Assembly: GCA_003220225.1 (NCBI GenBank) | Contig: QHRU01000057.1 | Location: forward strand, 62,001 to 126,000 | DNA from: Candidatus Rokuibacteriota bacterium | Lineage (GTDB): Bacteria; Methylomirabilota; Methylomirabilia; Rokubacteriales; CSP1-6 | Length of the DNA: 64,000 nucleotides | Direction: 5' to 3' | In this document: piece after piece, positions 7,173-16,390 of the stretch | How the letters are laid out: each line of letters begins with the position of its first letter | How positions within the stretch are numbered: position 1 is the stretch's first letter | The notes under the pieces: generated by a model | What the model saw: only the letters and a program-made list of their open reading frames with translations | Database searches by the model: none | Told to the model about the DNA's origin: nothing | Translations under genes and position numbers: made by a program

Positions 7173-7982
7173 ATGAGCCTCGTCACCTACGCCGCCGACG
7201 GCCGCGTCGGCCTCGTCACGCTCAACCGGCCCGACAAGCTCAACGCGATCAGCCCCGAGCTCAAGACGACGCTGGTCGAGCGCTTCCACGAGGCCGATCG
7301 CGATCCGATCACGAGCGTGGTCGTGCTGCGCGCCGAGGGCCGCAGCTTCTGCGCCGGCTACGACATCTCGCCCAACCCGGCCCGGGCCGCGCGGCGCGGC
7401 AACGCGCTGGCCTGGCACGCCTCGCTCACCGACGACGCCACCCTCGAGCTGACGCCGTGGAACATGAAGAAGCCGGTGATCGCCTCCGTGCAGGGCCACT
7501 GCCTGGGTGGGGGCTGCGAGCTGGCGATGGTCTGCGACCTCACGATCGCCGCCGACGACGCGCTCTTCGGCGAGCCGGAGATCCGCTTCTCCAGCGTCGG
7601 CCCCGTGATGGTCATGCCGTGGGTCATCGGCCTCAAGCGCGCCCGCGAGCTGCTCTACCTCGGCGACCCGATCGACGCGCCGACCGCGCTCGCGTACGGC
7701 ATGGTGAACCGCGTGGTGCCGCGCGCCGAGCTGACGACGGCGACGCTGAAGATCGCGCGGCGCATGGCCCTCATGTCGCCCGAGGCGCTCGCCGCCACCA
7801 AGCTCGCCGTCAACCGCGGCGCCGAGTGCGCCGGCTTCCTCAACGCCATGCACGCCGGCGTCGACGTGCTCGCCGCCCTCTACGCGGCCCGCACCGAGGT
7901 CGGCGTGAAGTTCGACGAGATCCGGGAGAAGGAAGGGCTCGGCGCCGCGCTGCGCTGGCGGGCGGCGCAGTTCAAGGAGTAG
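7173..7982 (+). CDS. Enoyl-CoA hydratase/isomerase family protein
   Basis: A 269-residue crotonase-fold protein. Visible marks are the N-terminal VGLVTLNRPDKLNAIS strand-turn, the oxyanion-hole segment FCAGYDIS (usual form FxAGxD), and the second oxyanion/catalytic block GHCLGGGCELAMVCDL. Glu in FGEPEIRF lies where hydratases carry a catalytic Glu. Such enzymes hydrate or isomerise enoyl-CoA thioesters in beta-oxidation or aromatic catabolism. It lies 37 nt after the cupin gene and 5 nt before the molybdenum enzyme gene. The substrate is unknown; it is one of four family members in this window. Confidence 0.9.
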   Translation: MSLVTYAADGRVGLVTLNRPDKLNAISPELKTTLVERFHEADRDPITSVVVLRAEGRSFCAGYDISPNPARAARRGNALAWHASLTDDATLELTPWNMKKPVIASVQGHCLGGGCELAMVCDLTIAADDALFGEPEIRFSSVGPVMVMPWVIGLKRARELLYLGDPIDAPTALAYGMVNRVVPRAELTTATLKIARRMALMSPEALAATKLAVNRGAECAGFLNAMHAGVDVLAALYAARTEVGVKFDEIREKEGLGAALRWRAAQFKE

Positions 7983-7987
7983 CGGCG

Positions 7988-10366
7988 ATGTCCCTGCTCC
8001 AGTCACGCACCCGCTCGGCGGCGGAGGGCTTCGGCAAGCCCGTTCGGCGGGTGGAAGACGCGCGGCTGATCGTCGGCAAGGGCCGCTTCAGCGACGACTT
8101 CAACGCGCCGGGACAGGCGTACGCGTGCTTCGTGCGCTCGCCGCACGCCCACGCGCGCCTCGTGAGAATCGACGGCGCGGCCGCGCTGAAGATGCCCGGC
8201 GTCATCGCGGTGCTCACCGGCGCCGACGCCGAGGCCGACGGCCTCAAGCCGATTCCGCACCGCCCCGTTCCGGCCAACCCGTACGAGCCCCAGCTCCACA
8301 ACCGCGACGGCGCCGAGCACTTCGTCGCCCCGCACCCGCCGCTGCCCGCCGACCGCGCGCGGCTCGTGGGCGAGGCCGTGGCCATGGTGATCGCGGAGAC
8401 GGCGGCGGCCGCCCGCGACGGCGCCGAGGCCGTGAGCGTGGAGTACGAGCCGCTGCCCGTCGTGATCAGCGCCGCGCAGGCGACCGCCCCCGGCGCGCCG
8501 CTCGTCTGGGAGGAGGCCGGCTCCAACGTGTGCGTCGACTCCGACTGCGGCGATGCGGCCGCCGCCGATGCCGCGTTCGCCCGCGCCGCGCACGTGGTCC
8601 GGCTCGAGACCCGCGTGAACCGCGTCACCGGCGTGCCGATGGAGCCGCGCGCGGCGCTCGCCGTGTACGACGCGGAGCGGGATCACTACACCCTCTATGC
8701 CGGCTCGGGCGGCAGCCAGCGCATCAAGCACGACCTGACGGAAACGCTCGGCGTGCCGCGCGGCGCCGTCCGCGTCGTCGCCCGCGAGGTCGGCGGCAAC
8801 TACGGCACGCGCAACGCGTTCTACCCGGAGTTCGCGCTGGTGCCGTGGGCGGCGAAGCGCTTGCGCCGCCCCGTCAAATGGACCTGCGAGCGCCGGGAGG
8901 CGTTCCTCACCGACTTCCACGCGCGCGACCTCGTCTCGCACCTGGAGCTGGCGCTCGACGCCGACGGCAACTTCCTCGCCTTCCGCGGCGTGCACACGAG
9001 CAACGTCGGCGCGCACGCCGTGTCGTTCATCCCGCTCGGCAAGGGCGTCGGCGTGCTGCCGAGCCTCTACCACTTCCCCGCCGCCTACGTGCGCGCCCGC
9101 GCCGTGCTCAGCCACACGTCGCCCACCTACCCCTATCGGAGCGCCGGCCGTCCCGAGGTCATGTACGTGCTCGAGCGGCTGATCGACATGGCCGCGCGCC
9201 GCCACGGCTTCGACCGCGTGCAGCTCCGGCGGCGCAATCTCGTGCCGCCGGGCGCGATGCCCTACCGCAATCCCATGGGCCTGCTCTACGACAGCGGCGA
9301 CTACCCCGCCGCGCTCGACCGCGTGCTGACGCTGGCCGACTGGAAGGGATTCGAAGACCGTCGCGCCGAGGCGCGCCGCCGTGGCCGCTACCGCGGCATC
9401 GGTCTCTCGAACTACCTCGAGCTGAACACCGGCGCGCCTCGCGAGCGCGCCGAGATCACCGTACGGCCCGACGGCCGTATCGACGTGGTCATCGGCACGC
9501 TCTCGTCGGGCCAGGGGCACGAGACGAGCTTCGCCCAGCTCCTCGTCGAGTGGTTCGGCGTCGAGCTCGCGCAGGTGCGCCTCATCACCGGCGACACCGA
9601 CGTGGCGCGCGTCGGCGGCGGCAGCCATTCCGGGCGCTCGATGCGCCAGGCCGGCGTCGTGATGGCCAAGGCGTCCGACGCGATCGTCGAGCGCGGCACG
9701 CGCCTGGCGGCGTGGCTCCTCGAGGCGGCCGCCGTCGACATCGAGTTCGCGCGAGGCCGCTTTGCCGTGAAGGGCACCGACCGGTCGGTCGGCATCTTCG
9801 AGGTGGCCGCGGCGGCGCTGCGGCCGAACGCTCCCGACGGGCTCGGCGGTCCGCTCGCGGGCGAGGGCGACGAGACGATCAGCACGCCGTCCTTTCCCTA
9901 CGGCTGCGCGGTGTGCGAGGTCGAGGTCGATCCGGAGACGGGCGCGGTCGAGGTCGTGCGCTGGACCTGCGTGGACGACTGCGGCCGCGCCGTGAACCCG
10001 CTGATCCTGCACGGCCAGACGCACGGCGGCATCGCGGCCGGCGTCGGCCAGGCGCTGTGGGAAGAATGCCACTACGACGAGCAGACCGGCCAGTCGGCGT
10101 CCGCGACCTTCATGGACTACGTCCTGCCGCGCGCCGACACGCTGCCGATGTTCACGACGGAGATCAGCGAGGTGCCGTCCACGTCCAACCCGCTCGGCCT
10201 GCGCGGCGGCGGCGAGGGTGGCACCACGCCCGCGCTCGCGGCCACCATCAACGCGGTCGTCGACGCGCTGGCGGAGCTGGGCGTGGAGCACCTCGAGATG
10301 CCGGCGACGCCGGAGCGGGTCTGGCGTGCCATTCGGGCCGGACAGCAGACCGCACGCCGCCCTTGA
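7988..10366 (+). CDS. Xanthine dehydrogenase/CO dehydrogenase family molybdopterin-binding (large) subunit
   Basis: A 792-residue molybdenum hydroxylase large subunit. The N-terminal GFGKPVRRVEDARLIVGKGR motif begins the CoxL/XdhB hammerhead domain. EVGGNYGTRNAFYPE and ERREAFL belong to the first Mo-pterin domain. The C-terminal RGGGEGGTTPALAATINAVV block contains the catalytic-Glu loop (usual form GxGExG). Family members hydroxylate aromatic heterocycles, aldehydes or CO and normally need separate FAD and 2Fe-2S subunits. Neither is encoded next to this gene, so the partners must be elsewhere. The CoxL-type CO dehydrogenase active-site Cys loop is not evident, so CO oxidation is unlikely. 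Confidence 0.88.
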   Translation: MSLLQSRTRSAAEGFGKPVRRVEDARLIVGKGRFSDDFNAPGQAYACFVRSPHAHARLVRIDGAAALKMPGVIAVLTGADAEADGLKPIPHRPVPANPYEPQLHNRDGAEHFVAPHPPLPADRARLVGEAVAMVIAETAAAARDGAEAVSVEYEPLPVVISAAQATAPGAPLVWEEAGSNVCVDSDCGDAAAADAAFARAAHVVRLETRVNRVTGVPMEPRAALAVYDAERDHYTLYAGSGGSQRIKHDLTETLGVPRGAVRVVAREVGGNYGTRNAFYPEFALVPWAAKRLRRPVKWTCERREAFLTDFHARDLVSHLELALDADGNFLAFRGVHTSNVGAHAVSFIPLGKGVGVLPSLYHFPAAYVRARAVLSHTSPTYPYRSAGRPEVMYVLERLIDMAARRHGFDRVQLRRRNLVPPGAMPYRNPMGLLYDSGDYPAALDRVLTLADWKGFEDRRAEARRRGRYRGIGLSNYLELNTGAPRERAEITVRPDGRIDVVIGTLSSGQGHETSFAQLLVEWFGVELAQVRLITGDTDVARVGGGSHSGRSMRQAGVVMAKASDAIVERGTRLAAWLLEAAAVDIEFARGRFAVKGTDRSVGIFEVAAAALRPNAPDGLGGPLAGEGDETISTPSFPYGCAVCEVEVDPETGAVEVVRWTCVDDCGRAVNPLILHGQTHGGIAAGVGQALWEECHYDEQTGQSASATFMDYVLPRADTLPMFTTEISEVPSTSNPLGLRGGGEGGTTPALAATINAVVDALAELGVEHLEMPATPERVWRAIRAGQQTARRP

Positions 10367-10419
10367 CGACCACCGACCGCGGTGGTCTCATCAGCGCCAC
10401 CGCCGCAGAGGAGGCCCCC

Positions 10420-11535
10420 ATGCCCCGGACCTACAACGTCATCGACGCCGACGGTCACGTGCTCGAGCCGGTGGACATGTTCGACAAGTACATGGACCCG
10501 GGCTACCGGGAGCGCGCGCCGCGGATGATCGTGGACACCGACGGCAAGGAGCGGCTGCTCATCGAGGGCAAGGTGCTGGGCAGCAAGAAAGGCCTGGGCC
10601 TCCTCGGGGCGATCGGCGCGCGCCAGGGCGACGTCTCCGACCTCACGATGAAATACGTCGATGGGCGGAAGGGAGGCTTCGACCCGCACGCCCGCATCGT
10701 GGACCTCGACCTGGACGGCATCGACGCGGCCTTCCTCTATCCCAGCGTCGGCCTCTTCGCCGGCGCGATCCAGGATCCGAAGCTCGCGGCGGCGGTGTGC
10801 CGCGCCTACAACCGCTGGCTCGCGGACTACTGCGAGCCCTACCCCGACCGGCTCTTCGGCGTGGCCGCGCTGCCGATGCAGTCGATCGAGGCGGCCATCG
10901 AGGAGATGCGCTTCGCCCGCAAGGAGCTCGGCATGCGCGGCGGCTTCCTGCGCCCCAATCCCTATAACGGCCGGATGCTGCATCACCCGGATTACCGGCC
11001 GTTCTGGGAAGAGGTGCAGGAGCTCGACTTTTCGATCGGCCTGCACGAGGGCTCCACCGGCGGCATGCCCCAGGTCGGCGTCGATCGCTTCGAGACGCGC
11101 GGAGCGCGGCACATCATCTCCCACACCATGGAGATGATGCTGGCCGCGATGAGCGTCATCTGGGAGGGCGTGGCCGACCGCTTCCCGCGCGTGCGCGTGG
11201 GATTTCTGGAGAGCGGCGGCGGCTGGATCGCGCCGTGGCTCGACCGGATGGACCGGCACTTCGACGACGAGGGCTTCAACGACTCGAACCTGTCGATGCG
11301 CCCGAGCGAATTGTTCCAGCGCAACTGCTGGATCTCCTTCGAGCCCGTCGAGGGTAGCCTCAGCGTGCTCGCCGATTACATCGGCCCGCACAAGATCCTC
11401 TGGGCCACCGACTATCCGCACCCGGACGGCTTCTTCCCGGGCGCGCCGAAGCTGATCGCCGACCGGCCGGAGCTGTCGCCGGAGACCAAGCGCCAGATCC
11501 TGGGCGGCGGCGCCAGGGGGTTCTACAAGCTATGA
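10420..11535 (+). CDS. Amidohydrolase family 2 (TIM-barrel metal-dependent hydrolase/decarboxylase-like)
   Basis: A 371-residue protein. It opens with NVIDADGHVLEP, where the family has its DxHxH-type first metal motif (here DADGH). Later come a His in GLHEGSTGG, a His in RHIISHTMEM, and Asp in WATDYPHPDG, the conserved last metal-binding block of amidohydrolase_2 proteins (ACMSD/gamma-resorcylate decarboxylase relatives). These hydrolyse or decarboxylate small carboxylic or aromatic compounds. AGAGGAGG precedes ATG 10420. The stop overlaps the ATG of the serine hydrolase gene, so the two products are coupled. Substrate not determinable. Confidence 0.88.
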   Translation: MPRTYNVIDADGHVLEPVDMFDKYMDPGYRERAPRMIVDTDGKERLLIEGKVLGSKKGLGLLGAIGARQGDVSDLTMKYVDGRKGGFDPHARIVDLDLDGIDAAFLYPSVGLFAGAIQDPKLAAAVCRAYNRWLADYCEPYPDRLFGVAALPMQSIEAAIEEMRFARKELGMRGGFLRPNPYNGRMLHHPDYRPFWEEVQELDFSIGLHEGSTGGMPQVGVDRFETRGARHIISHTMEMMLAAMSVIWEGVADRFPRVRVGFLESGGGWIAPWLDRMDRHFDDEGFNDSNLSMRPSELFQRNCWISFEPVEGSLSVLADYIGPHKILWATDYPHPDGFFPGAPKLIADRPELSPETKRQILGGGARGFYKL

Positions 11536-12689
11536 AGAACGTCGACGCGATCCTCAGCCAGGCCGTCGAGTCGAAGAAGATGCCCGGCGTCGTGGCGATG
11601 GCCGCCACCGACAAGGGCGTGCTGTACGAGGGCGCCTTCGGCCGGCGCGAGCTCGGCAAGGACGCCCCCATGTCGCTCGACACGGTGGTGTGGATCGCCT
11701 CGATGACCAAGGCGATCACGGCCACCGCGGCCATGCAGCTGGTCGAGCGCGGCAAGCTCGCGCTCGACGCTCCCGCGAGCCAGCTCGCGCCAGGTCTGGC
11801 GAAGGCGCAGGTGCTGGAGGGGTTCGACGCGGCCGGGCAGCCACGGCTGCGCGCGCCCAAGCGGCCGATCACGCTGCGTCACCTGCTCACCCACACGGCC
11901 GGCTTCGGCTACGAGATCTGGCGCGAAGAGGTCGCCAAATACCAGGCGGCGACGAACACGCCGGGCATCACGACCTGCACCAATGCGGCGCTGACCACGC
12001 CGCTGCTCTTCGACCCGGGCGAGGGTTGGGAGTACGGCATCAACATCGACTGGGCCGGCAAGATCGTCGAGGCGGCCTCGGGCCAGAAGCTCGACGCGTA
12101 CTTCCAGCAGAACATCTTCGGCCCGCTCGGCATGAAGGACACGTCGTTCAGCCTCTCGGCCTCGCAGCGCGCGCGGCTGGCCAGCGTGCACCAGCGCGAC
12201 GAGAAAGGCGCGCTGGCGCCGATCGAGTTCGGGCTGCCCGAGAACCCCGAGTTCCTCATGGGCGGCGGCGGGCTCAACGGCACCGCGCCCGACTATCTCG
12301 CGTTCGCGCAGATGATCCTGCACGGCGGCCGCTTCAACGGCGCCCAGGTGCTCCGCGCCGAGACCGTGGATCACATGGCCCAGAACCACATCGGTCCCCT
12401 GGAGATCGGCGCCATGACGAGCGCAATGCCGTCGCTCTCCCACGACGTCGAGCTGTTTCCGGGAATGTCCAAGAAGTGGGGGTTGAGCTTCCTGATCAAC
12501 ACGGCGCCATTGCCGACGGGCCGGGCGGCGGGCAGTCTGGCGTGGGCGGGCCTCGCCAACACGTACTTCTGGATCGACCGGAGCAAGCGCGTGTGCGGAG
12601 TCTTCCTCTCGCAGGTGCTGCCGTTCTACGACCCCACGGCGATCGACCTGCTGACGAGGTTCGAGACCGAGATCTATCGCGCGCTCTGA
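11532..12689 (+). CDS. Serine hydrolase, class C beta-lactamase/esterase family
   Basis: A 385-residue penicillin-binding-protein-like hydrolase. The SxxK motif is SMTK in VVWIASMTKAIT (about residue 57), and a YGIN stretch corresponds to the YxN-type second motif. No classical signal peptide is present, so a cytoplasmic esterase/EstB-like role fits better than antibiotic resistance. The C-terminal half has a Trp/Gly-rich WAGLANTYFWIDR block as in EstB relatives. It is the last gene of the plus-strand operon, converging with the minus-strand operon 14 nt away. ATGA overlap with the preceding amidohydrolase. Confidence 0.88.
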   Translation: MKNVDAILSQAVESKKMPGVVAMAATDKGVLYEGAFGRRELGKDAPMSLDTVVWIASMTKAITATAAMQLVERGKLALDAPASQLAPGLAKAQVLEGFDAAGQPRLRAPKRPITLRHLLTHTAGFGYEIWREEVAKYQAATNTPGITTCTNAALTTPLLFDPGEGWEYGINIDWAGKIVEAASGQKLDAYFQQNIFGPLGMKDTSFSLSASQRARLASVHQRDEKGALAPIEFGLPENPEFLMGGGGLNGTAPDYLAFAQMILHGGRFNGAQVLRAETVDHMAQNHIGPLEIGAMTSAMPSLSHDVELFPGMSKKWGLSFLINTAPLPTGRAAGSLAWAGLANTYFWIDRSKRVCGVFLSQVLPFYDPTAIDLLTRFETEIYRAL

Positions 12690-12703
12690 GCCCCCGATCC
12701 GCC

Positions 12704-13003
12704 CTATTGCCTGTACTTGACGTCACAGCGATAGGTCTTGTAGTCACCGACGAAAAAGGGCTGGAGCGTGGGCGCGAACTCTTGTCGATAGAGGGCGCTC
12801 TGCTCATAGGCCTGCATATCTGCGGCGCTCTCCCAGAGACTCACGGCAAACCCGGTATCCTTGTCGGTCGAATCTTGTAGCAGCCACCGCCCGCGAAGCC
12901 CTTTGACGTCACGGCCCTTTGCGGCCACCGTGGCGTTGTACGTCTTTTCGAACTCATTCCAGGAGCCGGGTCGGAGCTTTCCCCATGTAATCCGCATCAT
13001 CAT
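12704..13003 (-). CDS. Antibiotic biosynthesis monooxygenase-type (dimeric alpha+beta barrel) small protein
   Basis: A 99-residue protein with the beta-alpha-beta-beta-alpha-beta pattern of ABM/EthD-like ferredoxin-fold dimers. It starts MMMRITWGKLRPGSW, and KGLRGRWLLQDSTD and GFAVSLWESAADMQAYE match the usual strand-helix blocks of the ABM family. I use ATG 13003, with GAGGAGG 6-8 nt upstream; the frame stays open far upstream but that part belongs to no recognisable protein. Last gene of the six-gene minus-strand catabolic operon. Role unknown: a monooxygenase, decarboxylase or heme/ligand-binding dimer are all possible. Confidence 0.8.
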   Translation of the reverse strand: MMMRITWGKLRPGSWNEFEKTYNATVAAKGRDVKGLRGRWLLQDSTDKDTGFAVSLWESAADMQAYEQSALYRQEFAPTLQPFFVGDYKTYRCDVKYRQ

Positions 13004-13038
13004 GTCCGTTCCTCCTCGTGGCTCTTTGCTCGCGGTTC

Positions 13039-13794
13039 TCACTCGTAACGCGGCTGGCGCTTCTCGCGGAAGGCTGACACGCCTTCGCGGAAGTGCGCGC
13101 TCGCCCGCACCCGATCGCCCAGCGCTTGATCGAGCGCTTCGCGCGCGCGGGCGTGCTCGGCGATCGTCGCGCTGATCTGCCGCTTCACCGCCTGCACGGC
13201 GGAGGGGCTGTTGGCGGCGATCCGCTCGGCCGTCTCCAGCGCCCACGGCATCAGCCGTTCGGCCGGGACGACCCGGTTGATGAGCCCGATGCGCGCCGCC
13301 TCGCCCGCATCGATCAGCTCGGCCGTCATCAGCAGCGCCATCGCGTGGACGTAGCCGATCTGCTGGACGAGCTTGATGGTCGCACCGCCGAACGGGTAGA
13401 CGGACCACTTCACCTCCGGGAGTCCGAAGCGGGCGTGGGGCGCGGCGGCGCGCACGTCGGTGCAGAGCAGCAGCTCCACGCCGCCGCCGGCGCAATCGCC
13501 GTTCACCGCGGCCACGATCGGCTTGCTGAACTCGTCCAGCTTGAGCAGGGCGTGGTTGACGATCCGCGCCGTCTCCGCGGCGGCGGACAGATCCCCGCTC
13601 ATGTCCGCGCCGGCGGTGAAGGCGCGCGCGCCGGCGCCCGTGAGGACGATGCAGCGACACGGACCGCCCTGCAGCTCGTCCCAGAGCCGACCGAGCTCGA
13701 CCATCATCGCGCGCGTCATGGCGTTCAGCCGGGGCTGGTTGTCGATCGTGAGGACGACGACGTGCGGACCGTGCTGGGCGACGCGGATCTCCAT
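13039..13794 (-). CDS. Enoyl-CoA hydratase/isomerase family protein
   Basis: A 251-residue crotonase-fold enzyme. It shows VVVLTIDNQPRLNAMTRAM at the N-terminus, the oxyanion-hole block RAFTAGADMSG, and GDCAGGGVELLLCTDVR as the second conserved block. The Glu of FGLPEVKWS lies at a usual catalytic-acid position. The ATG at 13794 lies 2 nt after the stop of the upstream quinone-reductase-like gene, so co-translation is likely. Acts in beta-oxidation-like turnover of the thioester made by the ligase encoded two genes upstream. Confidence 0.9.
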   Translation of the reverse strand: MEIRVAQHGPHVVVLTIDNQPRLNAMTRAMMVELGRLWDELQGGPCRCIVLTGAGARAFTAGADMSGDLSAAAETARIVNHALLKLDEFSKPIVAAVNGDCAGGGVELLLCTDVRAAAPHARFGLPEVKWSVYPFGGATIKLVQQIGYVHAMALLMTAELIDAGEAARIGLINRVVPAERLMPWALETAERIAANSPSAVQAVKRQISATIAEHARAREALDQALGDRVRASAHFREGVSAFREKRQPRYE

Positions 13795-13796
13795 CG

Positions 13797-14777
13797 CTAA
13801 CGACCGTCCGGCACGACCACGACCTTGCCGTGAGCCTTGCGGTCCGTCAGCAGCCGGATCGCCTCGACGCTCCGCTCGAGCGGCACGCGGTGGGTGATGC
13901 AGGGCCGCAGCTTGCCCTCGCCATACCAGCCCAACAGCTCCTCGACCGAGCGGCGGAGCTTGTCGGGGGCGTGCCAGCGGAAGTAGCGCAGCGACGAGCC
14001 GAGCGCGGCGCGGTGCTTCACCAGCAGCCGGTTGGCCGGGATCTGCGGCACCCCGCCGACGAAGCCCACCAGGAGAATGCGTCCGCCCCAGCCAAGCGAC
14101 GAGAGCGCCGCGTCGAAGAGCTCGCCGCCGACCGGGTCGAAGCACACGTCGACGCCCTTGCCGTCCGTCAGCGCCAGCACGCGCTCGGTCAGCTTCTCGG
14201 TGGCGTAGTCGACGGTCTCGTCGGCGCCGCGCTCGCGCGCGACCGCGAGCTTCTCCGCCGTGCTCGCGGCCGCGATGACCCGGGCGCCCAGCGCCTTGCC
14301 GATCTCCACGGCCGTCAGGCCGACGCCGCCCGCCGCCCCGAGCACGAGCAGCGTCTCGCCCACCTCGAGCCGCCCCTGCCAGCGAATGGCGACGTGGCTC
14401 GAGATGTAGGCGATGGGGAAGGCGCCCGCCTCGTCGAACGGCATGCCGTCGGGCACGGCAAACGTCTCGGCCTCGTCGGCCAGCGCCATCTCGGCGAGTC
14501 CGCCGTACGCGAGAATCGCCATGACCCGGTCGCCGACCGCGAACCGTGTCACGCCCTCGCCGCAAGCGGCCACGACGCCCGCCGTCTCGAGCCCGGGGCT
14601 GAACGGAAACGGCGGGCGCGTCTGGTAACGTCCGGCCACCATGAGCGCGTCGGCATAGTTCACCGCCGTCGCCTTCACGTCGATCAGCACCTGGCCGCGC
14701 TGCGGCGCCGGCGTCGCGGCGTCCTCCACCGTGAGGGTCTCGACCTCGCCCCACGCGCGGCAGATCACGGCGCGCAT
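13797..14777 (-). CDS. NADPH:quinone oxidoreductase-like, zinc-independent MDR family
   Basis: A 326-residue medium-chain dehydrogenase/reductase without the catalytic zinc ligands. An N-terminal GroES-like half carries VNYADALMVAGRYQ and FSPGLETAGVV. The Rossmann half has the nucleotide loop VLGAAGGVGLTAVEIGKALG, and the C-terminus VPLERSVEAIRLLTDRKAHG is typical of the QorA/crotonyl-CoA-reductase-related group. It could reduce an enoyl-CoA or quinone with NADPH; given its ligase and hydratase neighbours, an enoyl-thioester reductase role is reasonable inference. The 5' end overlaps the acyl-CoA ligase gene by 13 nt. Confidence 0.9.
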   Translation of the reverse strand: MRAVICRAWGEVETLTVEDAATPAPQRGQVLIDVKATAVNYADALMVAGRYQTRPPFPFSPGLETAGVVAACGEGVTRFAVGDRVMAILAYGGLAEMALADEAETFAVPDGMPFDEAGAFPIAYISSHVAIRWQGRLEVGETLLVLGAAGGVGLTAVEIGKALGARVIAAASTAEKLAVARERGADETVDYATEKLTERVLALTDGKGVDVCFDPVGGELFDAALSSLGWGGRILLVGFVGGVPQIPANRLLVKHRAALGSSLRYFRWHAPDKLRRSVEELLGWYGEGKLRPCITHRVPLERSVEAIRLLTDRKAHGKVVVVPDGR

Positions 14778-16387
14778 AGACGCTCGAGCTCTTCCCGCAG
14801 CCGCGGCTTCTGCACCTTGCCGGTCGCCGTGAGGGGAAATTCGCCGGCCTTCCTGAAAATGATGCGCGCCGGGACCTTGTAGCTGGCCAGCCGCTCGCGG
14901 CAGAACACGGTGAGCGCCTCGGCGGTGGCCGTCGCGCCCTCGTGCAGCTCGACGGCGGCCGCCGCCACCTCACCCTTGCCGCGATCCGACAGTCCGACGA
15001 CATAGGCCTGCTTCACGGCCGGATGCGCGAGCAGCACCGCCTCCACCTCCAACGGCGCCACGTTGATGCCGCCGGTCTTGATCATCTCCTTGAGTCGGCC
15101 GCGGAAGCGGATGCGTCCGTCGCCGCCGACCGTGCCGAGATCGCCCGTGACGAAGAAGCCGTCGGCGTCGAACGCCGCGCGCGTCTGCTCGGCGTCGCGA
15201 TAGTAGCCCGGCGTCACGCAGCCGCGCACGCGCAGCTCGCCCACCTCATCGGGCGGCAGCGGGCGGTCGCTCCCCGGCTCGACGACGCGGATCTGCATCC
15301 CCGGCAGCGGAAGCCCCTGCGTGGTGAGGCGCCGCTCGAGCGAGTCGTGGGCATCGGTCACCGCGCAGTTGCCATACGTCTCCGTCGCGCCGTAGACGTT
15401 GCAGAGCTGCCGCGCGTTGACCGCCTCCATCGTCATCGCGACGTCCTCGGGCAGCCCGATCGTGAGGCCCGTGCGCATCGCGGCCAGCGCGCGCCGCGGC
15501 CGCTCCGGATGCTCGAGGATCGCCCGGGCCATGTTCGCCATCCCGTAATAGACGCTGCAGCGCTCGCCGTCGAGGAGGGCCAGCGCCTCGCCCGGCTCGA
15601 AGCTCTCCTGCATCACCAGCGTGCCGCCATGGGTGAGGATGGCCGGCAGCGCGTTGGCCGAGCCGAACGACCAGAAGAGCGGCACGGCCAGCCACACGCG
15701 ATCGGCGGCGGTGAGGTGCTGGCGCTCGCCGATGTCGAAGCCGTTGTCGATCACGCCGCCGTGGGCGAGCATCACGCCCTTCGGGGTGGCCGTGGAGCCC
15801 GACGTGTAGAGGATGTAGCACACGTCGACCGCGCTCACCGCCGCCTGCGCCGCGGCCAGCGCCGTCGCGCGCACCTCGGTGGCCCGTTCCAGGAGATCCG
15901 CCCACGCGTAGACACCGTCGTGCCGCCGCTCGTCGATGCTGACAACCGCGCGCAGCTCGGGGAGCCGCTCGCTCTGCAGCATGCCCGGCGCCGCGCGGCC
16001 GAGCTCGGGACACACGGCGTGGATGGCGCGGAGGTAGCCGCGGCCCCGGAACGCTTCCATGGTGACGACAACGGTGGGCTGCGCGTGCTCGAGCGTCCAC
16101 GCGATCTCGCGCGCCGTCGAGAAGGTGCTGATGGCCACGCTCACCGCGCCGACCTTGGCCGCGGCGAAGGCCGCGATGAGCCACTCCGGACGGTTCGGCA
16201 GCAAGATGGCGATCCGGTCGTCCTTGCGCACGCCCACGGCCAGGAAGGCGCGGGCGATCGCGTCGCTCCGATCGCGCAGCGCCGCGAACGTGAGCCGCTC
16301 GCCGCGAAAGACGATGGCGTCGGCGTCCGGACGCGCCGCCGCCAGCTCGTCGATCAATGCGCCAAGCGTCCGGCTGCTTGGCCGCAT
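14765..16387 (-). CDS. AMP-dependent acyl-CoA synthetase/ligase
   Basis: A 540-residue ANL-superfamily adenylating enzyme. Core motifs in order: the AMP-binding P-loop YILYTSGSTATPKGVM, the VYGATETYGN motif (A5), VTGDLG (A7), the hinge RFRGRLKEMIKTGG (A8), and the C-terminal TATGKVQKPRLR with the acyl-adenylate Lys. It activates a carboxylic acid to its CoA thioester in the cytoplasm. Flanking genes encode two hydratases and a reductase, so it likely primes a substrate for CoA-dependent degradation. Chain length or aromatic specificity cannot be read. Confidence 0.93.
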   Translation of the reverse strand: MRPSSRTLGALIDELAAARPDADAIVFRGERLTFAALRDRSDAIARAFLAVGVRKDDRIAILLPNRPEWLIAAFAAAKVGAVSVAISTFSTAREIAWTLEHAQPTVVVTMEAFRGRGYLRAIHAVCPELGRAAPGMLQSERLPELRAVVSIDERRHDGVYAWADLLERATEVRATALAAAQAAVSAVDVCYILYTSGSTATPKGVMLAHGGVIDNGFDIGERQHLTAADRVWLAVPLFWSFGSANALPAILTHGGTLVMQESFEPGEALALLDGERCSVYYGMANMARAILEHPERPRRALAAMRTGLTIGLPEDVAMTMEAVNARQLCNVYGATETYGNCAVTDAHDSLERRLTTQGLPLPGMQIRVVEPGSDRPLPPDEVGELRVRGCVTPGYYRDAEQTRAAFDADGFFVTGDLGTVGGDGRIRFRGRLKEMIKTGGINVAPLEVEAVLLAHPAVKQAYVVGLSDRGKGEVAAAAVELHEGATATAEALTVFCRERLASYKVPARIIFRKAGEFPLTATGKVQKPRLREELERLCAP

Positions 16388-16390
16388 CGC

